The position numbers were made by a program, and so were the translations under genes. Shown piece by piece: positions 24,085 through 33,163 of a stretch of DNA of 64,000 nt. The first letter of the stretch is position 1; every line of letters begins with the position of its first letter. The notes beneath the pieces were generated by a model that had not been told where the DNA came from, searched no databases, and saw nothing but the letters and a program-made list of their open reading frames with translations. The DNA comes from Gonapodya sp. JEL0774 (taxonomy: Eukaryota > Monoblepharomycota > Monoblepharidomycetes > Monoblepharidales > Gonapodyaceae), in NCBI GenBank assembly GCA_027604505.1, contig JADIIX010000010.1:219726-283725 (forward strand), read 5' to 3'.

Positions 24085-25456
24085 GGAGATTCATTGTTTC
24101 CGCCTGGACTTCGTATTGGAATTGGACTCGTTGAAGGATTGGGGATAATGGATCCTAACAGAGCATACAATTCGGCTTACCCTTCCAGTAAGCATCACAG
24201 GCCCACTCGAACGCTTCCTGGCTCAGACTTTCCAGTTTGTATGTGACCTTCCACCCCGTGATCGCCTCTTACTTCCATCAACTCTAGTACAATGGAACTC
24301 CATTGACCTTTTGAAGAGTTGGGTACCGAAGGAACCATGGATAGGTACTGGAGGGACCCAACTGGAGAGCCTGAATGAGTTGAGTTGAGAATGTATAAGG
24401 TTGTGGGTTGATGTGGGAGTAAGGAATTGGGGATTCTCCACTTTTCCGTAGATAGTCCCGGCGGACTTTTATGGCTGGGTAGTAAGGTAAAAAGATGTGG
24501 ATGGATACCGAGGACATTTGAAGCAAGCGGAGTAGAGCGAGGTCGATTGCAAAGCGGAATGATTGATGTGCGATGGGAAAGGCGGGGAGAAGCCACTCGA
24601 GCATCATCGTAAATTCCATGGTCCACACCTCTTCTGTTAGGTTAAGCAAACCGCCCGCGTGGACAGTTATGTCCGTGTTTTCGGCTTGTTTGTGAGACCA
24701 ACAAAGATCAAATAGTTCAGTATTTGTCTCTGCTACTCTCAATCCGGGGCTGACATACGCACACTTGCCGAAACGGGGTTCGGGTGGTTCAGAGCGTGAT
24801 CGACCTCGCAGATCCCCCAGAAGACCTCTGACACACGATACATTTGCGAAAAAGCAAATCGGAGGACTGTAACAGCCAGTAACGTCCTTCAATATCTATA
24901 TACCGGAAGCCCCAGATTGGATGCCGGTTCGAGATGTCAAGTTCACCGAAGCGGTAGATGGCACCAATCGACTTATCTTCAATGCCCAATAGAAAAAGGT
25001 CGGAGGACCCTGACAATAATCATAGATTGTGAATAATTTTATGTTTTATCAAATATTACAAGCGGGAGTGTTATGGAGTCTCCTGGCAGACGGTGGCAAC
25101 TGAGCAGAACGCCTAGGTCATTCGGTAGAAGTTGATCGGGGATCTATTCCGACGGGAGCAGGACACTTGAGGTAGGTTTTGTGCCTTGGGACACAGAGAG
25201 GCGGAAGTCGCGGAGCCGAAAGTTGCGAAAGTCGAAGTTCAGGTGGAGAGCGAGGTCGACGAGGCCGGGCAGGGCCTGTATGCGTTCATTAGGTTGAAAG
25301 TCCTATTGGTAATTAGGGGCTCGAAATATGATAAACCTTCCACACAGTCGTTCCCAGATTGAAAAGCATCAGAGACAATGATTTTCTGAAGTGCCCGTTA
25401 AATCTATATTTACACTCAACATCAATATAGTAACTCATCCAACAAAGTTGCTGCAT

Positions 25457-26462
25457 CTAATCGGCCATTAGAGCTCTTTGCTTAACCAGCCACTGCTCCC
25501 TTGTGAGGAACTTTGGATGAGCCTTCGCTTCCTCATGCACATCCTTGATAATGTCCTCCGATGGCTTCTCAAAGATATCGGTGATGACACGGAAATAGGG
25601 TTGGGGGATGTACCTGCGATACATTTAAGAATGAATGAGGTTTACGCCACTTGCAACGTTTTAGCGACTAAATTTCGATTCACCAGTCCAGGTCGGTGTA
25701 CAGCTCTACCCGATTGCCCTCGGGGTCTAATAGAGCCCAAAGGAAGTATACGATAGTCAGACATCACGCAAACGAAACCACCACACTTGGATTCCAGCTC
25801 ACCTTTGACGTAGATGGAGATCGCATTGCCATGACTCGCTGCTACTGAGGACAGCGCACCAGCTGCAAAGAACACGGTGAAGTTTCCAAACCACTTTTGG
25901 GCGTACAAGAATAATTCTCATTACCTGCAATCGCCCTCTTGGCGTATCGTATAACGCCATCGAGTGACCCACAATTCAAGGATATTTGCTGGATGGGGTT
26001 GAATCCCTCGGTGGGGTCGGGCCTCCCGGACGCAAGTATAATCTGGTGGTGCTCGGCCGGTACTCTAGAAAGGAATGCGATGCTGGTAGAGTAGGGATTT
26101 TGTTGGTTGAGCTGGCATTGCGCGAGAAAGGTAATTGAATCGAGTAGGTTAAATAAATGGCTTACTCGAATATTCCATCAGGTGTCGACAGGGGACCTTC
26201 GTCGGTGAGAGAGAATCCAAAAGCGTCAATGTAGAACTAATGGTTTTGCAACGTTTTTGGCGCTGGTAAAGCCTCATGGGAAGGACGTTTCGTGAAAAAG
26301 CTTCGCACCTTTTTCATCCTCTGAAGTTCATGAACACAGACTCCCATATGAGAGAATCGTAGGGTGTCAGCCTGGAGTTAAACATTCCGAACGTTCATAC
26401 GGAAATCACATCAGAGTCTTTGGGAAAGCCGCAGTCCACACCTTCGCAGATATAGTAGCCAT
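25457..26462 (-). CDS. Vicinal oxygen chelate (glyoxalase/extradiol dioxygenase) protein
   Basis: The family includes catechol 2,3-dioxygenase-type ring-cleaving enzymes. Exon 1 (26442-26462, MATISAK) joins exon 2 (26309-26371) to give ADTLRFSHMGVCVHELQRMKK with the first metal His. The second ligand lies in VPAEHHQIILASGRP, and the third is the Glu of DPEGNRVELYTDLDW, formed across an intron. That completes the 2-His-1-carboxylate set. The C-terminus (YIPQPYFRVITDIFE to LVKQRALMAD) is an alpha-helical extension. Five or six introns are inferred and the frame is intact throughout. The gene is divergent from the FAH-family gene with a 247-bp shared promoter. The substrate is not readable from sequence; a glyoxalase-like role is the alternative. 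Confidence 0.82.
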
Positions 26463-26709
26463 AGCGATTAGTTCGGTGGAAGGGCAAGACGCGAACCTTT
26501 GTTATAAATGAAGTTGTTTATGCTATTACGGGGGTTTGTTGGTCCGATCGGCACACTGGTAAACATCCGACACCTTCGGTGCACGCGCGGATTAATACTC
26601 TCCGAGCTTGAGCAAGTAATCGTGCGATAGCGCAATAAAGACAAGAAATAGGCTCCATTTACAATCTTTTTCAGGTTTCTCTGCCCCTTTTTTCCTTGAG
26701 CAGCCTGCA
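26463..26709. promoter_or_regulatory. Bidirectional promoter region, VOC dioxygenase / FAH-family gene
   Basis: A 247-bp spacer between divergent start codons, nearly the same size and layout as the amidohydrolase/monooxygenase spacer at 5885-6142. No operator is assigned. Confidence 0.45.
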
Positions 26710-28168
26710 ATGTCTAACTGGCAACGCCTAATCAGATTTGATGCCGTGGAGGGTGAGCGCTCCTCTTCTCTCATGGCTGGGACTCTTCTAACAACGCCAA
26801 ATGCTTCAAATAGGTGGAATTCACTACGGTGAGCCTCTGCCCGGTTGTCTCGGTCCCGACGGTTCTCTCGACCCAACCCGGGCCAAAATCTCCGCCAAGG
26901 AGGTGGTGGGTGGCCCATTCGCCGGAGCTGTGACCGACACTGTGTTGACTGTCAAAAAGGTTATTTGGTTCTTTGGTTCTTTGCTTAACCCCTTGGGTGT
27001 AGCTTTGGTAACCAAACTCCACAACCTCTCATCAGCTCCTCTGCCCGCTTGAGTGCACCCCCGCCATTCCCTGCATTGGCCTCAACTACCGGGATCACGC
27101 CACAGAAGCCCAGGTTAGTGCTGTGACAATGTAATTTAACACGCCACCGCCGTTCCTATGGTTTATTGTGCTTACTCGTTTCATTCTACGGACTCCGTGT
27201 CTGGCAGCTGCCCATTCCCAAATACCCCGTTCTTTTCATCAAGTATGCGAACTCTCTTGCGGGGCCTACGGAGCTAATAACCTTGCCTGCGTGTACAAAC
27301 GACGATCAGATGGACTACGAGGCAGAGGTAAGAATATAAGTGAGAAATTCGAGTTAATATTTGCTGGTATTCGAACCGATGCACAGCACTCACGCTCATG
27401 CTCGTAATGCTCGTATCATTTTTAGCTTTGCGTGGTTATTGGTAAAGGCGGAAAGAACATTCCACTCGAAAAGGTACGGTCATGCGATCCTGAGTTAGAT
27501 TTTTGCCCGCATAGTACCATCCTCTGTACTTCTTATTAGGCGCTCGATCATGTTCTCGGTTACACAGCCGGAAACGATATATCTGCTCGGCGATGGCAAC
27601 GCGAGTGCCATCAATTTTGTTTCGGAAAGGTACGTCCCCGTGATAAACACTGCTCAAGCAGTGTGAAGGTATTGGTTGCGGTCGACCTCACAAAAGCTGT
27701 CTCAAATGTGGTAACAGGGAATGGATAAGTTTGCACCGATCGGGCCGCAGCTGGTGTCTCCTTCGCTCATGCCTGACCCGCAGAAGCTCCGCCTCCGTGG
27801 ATTTGTGGACGGTGCCGAGGTCCAGAATGCCTCGACCGATGGCATGATCTTCTCTGTTGCCGAAATCATATCTTTCATATCTAAAGGTGAGAACTCGTTC
27901 CTGAGACCACCACTCCTGGCGATGGTCCTTCAGTTGCCCAACTAAACTAATTCACTTCTTCCGCTGTGAAGGCACCACTCTCCTGCCCGGAATGGTAATC
28001 ATGACGGGAACTCCCGGTGGTGTTGGGCTTAGCAAGAAGCCTCCCATACACATACAAGAGGGCACCGTGTGTCGCATTGAGATTGGTGGCATAGGGTTCA
28101 TAGAGAACACGTTTGGATTTGAGAAAATCGACACATACAGCGTGTTGTCAAACGCGCATGAACTGTAA
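26710..28168 (+). CDS. Fumarylacetoacetate hydrolase (FAH) family protein
   Basis: The FAH fold covers C-C hydrolases and decarboxylases of 2-oxo acids, including enzymes of aromatic meta-cleavage routes. Exon 1 starts MSNWQRLIRFDAVEG. Later exons give CIGLNYRDHATEAQ, PKYPVLFIKYANSLAGP, MDYEAELCVVIGK with the metal-binding acidic residues, LDHVLGYTAGNDISARRWQ (family signature), MDKFAPIGPQLVSP, and TLLPGMVIMTGTPGGVG near the end. Eight short introns are needed. All joins keep frame. The size (about 300 residues) fits single-domain members. Its pairing with a VOC dioxygenase suggests that it acts on the ring-cleavage product (inference). Confidence 0.88.
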
Positions 28169-28484
28169 AGTAGCAGCTGGCTGTTTCCGTGTTTTTTGTT
28201 GTATTTGCCTGAAACATGAGCATGGCTGGTCCTCGAGGATCGTTTGCAAGTTGTTGTGAGCAAAAGGGAACTCACACACAATCCTTCAACTATCACTGTC
28301 ACCGTCCTTAGCCCCCGCGTTCAAGCTCCAATGCCAAGCTCGATGTGCGCAACTGCTGTTACTAGTCTGGTTTGTGACAGGCGCAAAGGGCGGAGCTGTG
28401 AAGGTGGATAGCAAGTTGGGGTCGGGAACTTTTGCAAGTGACTGTAGGTGTGGCGCGCGGGATTGGCATTTTTGGCATACCTCG
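28169..28484. other. Stretch before the C-terminal transporter fragment
   Basis: No gene is recognised. The right edge of the interval that splits the transporter should lie here. An open frame from 28374 runs into the transporter fragment but its first part does not resemble a transporter. Confidence 0.35.
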
Positions 28485-29347
28485 CCTTCAATTTTGGACA
28501 TTCTCAGAAGTGATGACTTGAAGGGCGGTTTTTTCGTTGCAACTTCAATCCAGTTCTTTCAACAAGCTTATGGCATCAAACCATACAAAATTTTTCAACA
28601 ACTCCTTTTAAAAAGTATTTGAAAACGAGTAACGACATGTCGAAGTTAGTTCGCCCCAAAGTTTTTTGAATGGATAACTATAGGTGGTGTTGAGTCCGAT
28701 TCACCATACCGTAGACAGCTCACGTTGTGAGTTTCGATTGTCTTCCTTCTTTTCACGATCTGGAGCACGGGGCTTGTAGATAGACTAGGCCGCCGCGGGT
28801 CACTTATTCTTTCTCAGTCATTACTTTCAGTGGCGTCCATTGCCATCGGTGAGTTCGGTGATAGATGACTTTCAGTCTTCAGCGACAGGCAACATGTCCG
28901 TTACCGTCATAATCTAGTTGTAGCGGGCAAGAAAACCGAGTCCCAAAATGAAGCAGAAGATATTTCACCGTCAGTAATTATAACGACGGCAGGGATCTTT
29001 CTTTTCTCCGGTGCATATCACTTGGGCTTGGCTTCAGTACCAAAATTGCTTATGTCTGAGATGATGCCTACGCGGGTTTTGGAAACCGCGCAAGCAGCGG
29101 GTGTGGGAACATATTGGTCAGTTTTGTTCTGGATTATTTTCTTCTCCCCCAGGCCCTTACTGGTAGCATTGTCCTCGAAAGGGTTACCAACGCCGTCATC
29201 TCTTTCCTTACCCCACCACTCGTGGATTCAATACGAGTATCGATTTTCTGTGCTTACGTTCTAACCAACGGCCTCGGTGCAGTGTTCACGGCCAAGGTTT
29301 TGAAGGAGACAGCCGGACAAAGTTTGGAGCAAACAACTCGACAATAA
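28485..29347 (+). pseudogene. C-terminal half of an SLC2/MFS sugar transporter (broken gene)
   Basis: It begins with the TM7 approach PSILDILRSDDLKGGFFVATS and the IQFFQQAYGI motif (QQxxGIN in functional carriers). It continues with STTPFKKYLKTSNDMSKL, LVDRLGRRGSLILSQS (TM8-9 loop), FSGAYHLGLASVPKLLMSEM (TM10), a clean intron joining GVGTYW to VTNAVISFL, and the C-terminal LKETAGQSLEQ, the PETKGRSLEE equivalent. A one-base slip near 28578-28596 separates QQAYGI from STTPFKKY. It lacks everything before TM7; the complementary half lies at 2524-3644 on the same strand. Confidence 0.78.
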
Positions 29348-29472
29348 GTTAGAGATGAAACCAAGCGAATGCGTTTCCGAGGACAAAAGAAGAACAGTAG
29401 TTTAACAGAGAGATTAGCGGTGTAGATAGACAGTGCAGTTGCTTAATCGAATCAATTATTTGCTGTACTGCT

Positions 29473-31410
29473 TCACACGTTCTCCTCAAAATCTACTTTT
29501 GCCGTTCGTCGGATGATGTCCTCATTCAGATTCCATATCGCGTCAAACAATGCGATCCTGAATGTGCCTGGCCCGTTCACCGCGAGTGGAGTTGTGCCGG
29601 AAACGCCCGCCTCCGCCATTTCACTGGCTACGCCCATTGCAACGAGAGCCCCCACAGCGCCCACAAACGGGTCGTCGCGACACACAGCGGCGAACGCACC
29701 TGTAAGCGCTGCTACCATACAGCCACTAGCGGTGATGGTCGGGAGAAAGTGAGACTTATTGTGGACACGAGCCAAGCGCCGACCATCGCTGACGTAGTCG
29801 GGCTTGCCCGTCATTGCCTGTTACAAATTTGTTGGATTAACAGAAGTTACAGTCGCGCAAGAGGTCCATGTGATATGCCCAAACAGTTCGTCAGTAACTC
29901 ACGACCACCAAGCCTTTACTCTGGGCCAAAGTCGCCACCATCGCATCAGGGCCCTCAACTGCACCCACAGAGTCCACACCCCTACTCTGTGCGCCTTGTT
30001 GTCCTGCGATCGCCGCTATTTCACCTGCATTTCCACGCAAGATTGTGACTTTGTAGTCGTCCAGGATGGTAAGGGCGGTCTTCATTCGAAGAGCTGTTGC
30101 ACCTACCCCGACCGGGTCAAGAACGATCGGGGTGGCAATGGAGGAGGCTTTGGTGGCGGCGACCTTCATGCCTGCACAGCAATTTCGAAAGTGTATGGAT
30201 ATCGCATGTCGGCGAAAGCCCTATGTGGACACCGCAAAGCACATACCTTCAATGAACGGCGGGTAGAGTGTGCCGATATTCAAAACAAGAGCACCGCAAA
30301 ATGAAACAATTGTGGCAGCCTCATTTGTATCGTGCGCCATGATTGGAGAGCTGATTGGTGAAAACCAAGCAAGTCATTTTCTTCGGTGCGCAACAAAACC
30401 GGCGCAGCCGAACTTACGCCCCAATGTGAAGAAGGATGTTAGCGGAATCTGGGAGTCACAAAGTTTGCGTGCATCAGAAGGGTCTGCGATGGCCATAAGT
30501 CTCCGCCTCACCATTCATCGCCACCTGCGGGGGCCAAGAGAATCATGAAGACCCAAACCAGCCCACGACGAACCATCCAAATTAAGCTCACAAAATTGGT
30601 AATGTTGTGTACAAGCGGTGTTTTTTCCCTGATCAGTTTGAGCGCAACGATGACTTTGTCCACAAGGTCAATGTGGGGTTTCAAATTGTCGGGTTGAGAT
30701 GATTCTGCTGCGCCGTGTGCGCCGCCAACCACAGTTTGTCGGTGGGTCATCACTTGATTTTTGAGTTGGCTAGCGGCCTCCGCCGCGTTGATTTTCGAGA
30801 TTATGGCGGAAACCACGGCGAGGCCTGCGATACAGGTGCCTTTCTCCGTCACTGTGTCGCGTAATACTTCAACGGCGTTCGTTGAGTTGATGCCACCAAT
30901 AGCAACAATGGGAATTGGCCTTATCGACGATTCTATCACCCTCAGCAAGTCTTTGACACCATTAACGCCGATGGGTTTACTCTCTGGCTTGGTCGCAGTG
31001 GAGAACACGGCACGGCTGCCGATATAATCAGCACCACCGGCAATAGCTTCCGTTGCATTCTGTGGTGTCTCCGCTGTTACGCCAATAATTTTATCGGGGC
31101 CCATTATCCTGCGAGCCTCCCTCACTGGCATATCGCTCTGTCCAACATGGACTCCATCAGCACCAGCTGCCAGTGCCACATCAATGCGATCGTTGATGAG
31201 AAGGGGAACATCATGATTGTGACAGATCGGGATCAAAGATTTAGCCAGGCTGATAAAATCTCGAGTATCCAGATTCTTCTCCCGCAACTGCACAATCGTG
31301 ACTCCCCCCCGGAGGGCGGCCTCCACCTGGGTGACGAGCGAAACACCGCTAGGAAGCAGAGACGAGTCTGTAACGAGGTAGAGAGATAAATCAAACGGAG
31401 GTGGTGCCAT
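29473..31410 (-). CDS. THI6: Bifunctional thiamine phosphate synthase / hydroxyethylthiazole kinase
   Basis: The N-terminal half is thiamine-phosphate synthase: LYLVTDSSLLPSG, TIVQLREKN, LLINDRIDVALAAGADGVHVGQSD, IIGVTAETPQNATEA and PIVAIGGI. The C-terminal half is hydroxyethylthiazole kinase: TPLVHNITNFV, then after an intron SANILLHIGASPIMAHDTNEA, PIVLDPVGVGATALR, VTILRGNAGEIAAI, and the kinase Cys loop HFLPTITASGCMVAALTGAF. Both activities complete thiamine monophosphate synthesis. The start is the ATG at 31408-31410; the upstream in-frame codon is TTG. At least four introns lie in the kinase half. It is divergent from the SR protein gene. Confidence 0.92.
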
Positions 31411-31699
31411 TTTTTTCAATTGGCAATGATTGGCATTCTCTGTGCTCTAGTTGAACGACGTGCACCATATGTAATTATGAGCGAATCTTTCATGTAAAAG
31501 TATGATCCGCATATACATTAGCATTCATAAATCATCACCAGCGAATTCGACTACGTTTCGGCTTGTATTCATCAACTGTCTGAGATGACCTGGTTCCATG
31601 TGCATTTCCATCATCCTCAATAGAAGTGGCGCAGTCACCATTTCTGCTGCCATTCCAGTGCACCATCAGTTTCCATTTCAGTTTTCACCTCAAAGCACA
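31411..31699. promoter_or_regulatory. Bidirectional promoter region, THI6 / SR protein
   Basis: A 289-bp spacer between divergent starts. I looked for a thiamine pyrophosphate riboswitch on the THI6 strand and did not find one. Confidence 0.45.
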
Positions 31700-33114
31700 A
31701 TGTCGGCACCAAAAACAACACTCTATATCACTGGAATCGACTCGAACACCAAAGCCCGTGAACTTGCAGAGGTCTTCGAACGGTTGGTGTTCAGTGGAGA
31801 GCGATGGCACACCTCTCCATTGCTGCGCGCGTCCGCAACGAATCGGCTGAACAAGCCTAAAAGCCGAGACAAGTCGTTGCAAGTCGTCAAAGGGGAGCTT
31901 TGCAAGTCGGCCATCCATAGTCTGGTCTTAAGTCGTCGATTGTCGACATATCGAAAGTCAGAGACCCTCGTCGCTCACAACAACAGGATTCTCGTGGAAC
32001 ATTATTCAAGTCCGGCGCTAGCGCCCTTTGACGAGAGGGGGAGCGTCTACCGAACTCGCGCGTGCCCGTTCTCGCGCGCGGTGATCTCTTCGCGAGACAG
32101 AACTGTGCGCTGCCCATTACGAAAACCTCGCATAGAAACCTATTCGCTACTGAATTGCTGATGTCCGTTCCCTCTGATTTTCCGGGACTCGCTTTCCCTG
32201 ATGACTGACTGCGTTGTGCGCGGTCTCCCCTCGGCGATGTTGTCATTGCGCCACCCGCTCAACAACTTCGATTCCTCCGCAATCAAATGTACTCGTTTAG
32301 TCACGGCAAGCTTCTTCGCTGCGACATCCCGATGCCCAAGACGGGTGGTCAGCCGTGAGTATACCAGGTGTCCGCATATTGTGAGCTGCTTGTGATAATC
32401 CCATATCGTTTCCATCCAGTTACGCCTTCATTGAATTCCAACACCCAGCCGACGCCGAGCATGCGATGAAGCAAGGCGTACAATACAATGGAAAGTCGAT
32501 CAATCTCGAAGTACGTATCAGCACGGTTCGGCGACGCGTAGCAACGGTTTCCAGATGGTGTGGAATCGTCGACCGAAACTGGTTCTCAAGTGGATCGCGC
32601 AATGTTGGTCAATCAGGACGACGATTTTTCACGTTGCGACCATTCGTCATGAGATCGATAACGTCGAGCAGTTTTCGCCGCGACTCGATATCAAAGCTTC
32701 GCTTCTAGCACATCGTCGTCGTGTTCGTCGCTCTTCGCGTACCAATCGTCGTTCCCCCGGGCACTTCTGTTTCGCGGTTTTCGACCCAACTAAATACTCT
32801 TTTCGCGATGCATTTCTCAGTGGGCTCGTCGTGGTCCCCCCCAAGCTGCGCGCATTCCGCAGCGATCGCCTCCTCGTCGCCGTTCGCCTACTCCGCCTCC
32901 TCGGCGCTATTCACGCTCGCCGCCTCGTCGTAGCTACAGAAGTCCGTCTCCTCGCTCACGCCGCGACTATGAACGCCGCGACGACTACGACAGGCGTCGT
33001 GATTACGACAGGAGGGATGATTACGATCGTCGTCGCGATGATGACGACTACTCGCGCAGACGGGATTATGACAGGCGCTACGATTACGAAAGGAGGAGAT
33101 CGCCATATCGATGA
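31700..33114 (+). CDS. SR-type splicing factor: one RRM and an RS/RDY-rich tail
   Basis: Exon 1 (31700-31782) starts MSAPKTTLYITGIDSNTKAR, RNP2 of an RRM. It joins across a 518-nt intron (31783-32300) to HGKLLRCDIPMPK, then from 32420 to YAFIEFQHPADAEHAM, the RNP1 region. After SINLE (donor at 32511) the next exon edges are uncertain. The tail has RSPPRRRSP-type SR repeats followed by many RRDY/DYDRR units, ending in RRRSPYR. It should be a nuclear spliceosome-assembly factor. The first intron is about eight times longer than most others here, which suggests regulated or non-productive splicing. It converges on the TCERG1-like gene with 49 bp between stop codons. Confidence 0.85.
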
Positions 33115-33163
33115 ATTTAAGGCGGAGAATGTATACATTACTGAATCATAACATGAGTTCCTG

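Larger units (their letters stand above)
22014..25456. other. Gene-poor 3.4-kb region with low-confidence ORFs
   Basis: Contents noticed: a GC-rich minus-strand stretch at about 22400-22830 that reads as an Ala/Ser-rich segment with a membrane-like AAAVVAVLV run but is cut by TGA; a plus ORF 23244-23732 (about 160 codons, no family); a G-rich repeat at 24046-24084; and a minus ORF 24284-24892 (202 codons, no family). From 24893 to 25456 I see nothing. This could be a graveyard of decayed genes. Confidence 0.35.

Noticed and set aside
24284-24892. 202-codon minus-strand ORF
   Set aside because: Long but without any family resemblance, splice partners or expected composition; overlapping frames are also open. 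I keep it only as a note in the gene-poor region.
3644-28485. Giant transposon (Starship-like) with tyrosine recombinase
   Set aside because: No DUF3435-type recombinase, transposase, reverse transcriptase or terminal repeat could be recognised, so the element type is not claimed.
29513-30304. Plus-strand ORFs opposite THI6
   Set aside because: Antisense shadows; the minus strand carries the complete hydroxyethylthiazole kinase motifs.
31570-31605. CTGAGATGACCTGG-like string near THI6, resembling part of a TPP riboswitch
   Set aside because: It is on the strand of the SR gene, not THI6, and lacks the GGGGTGC-type 5' part and the closing stem.
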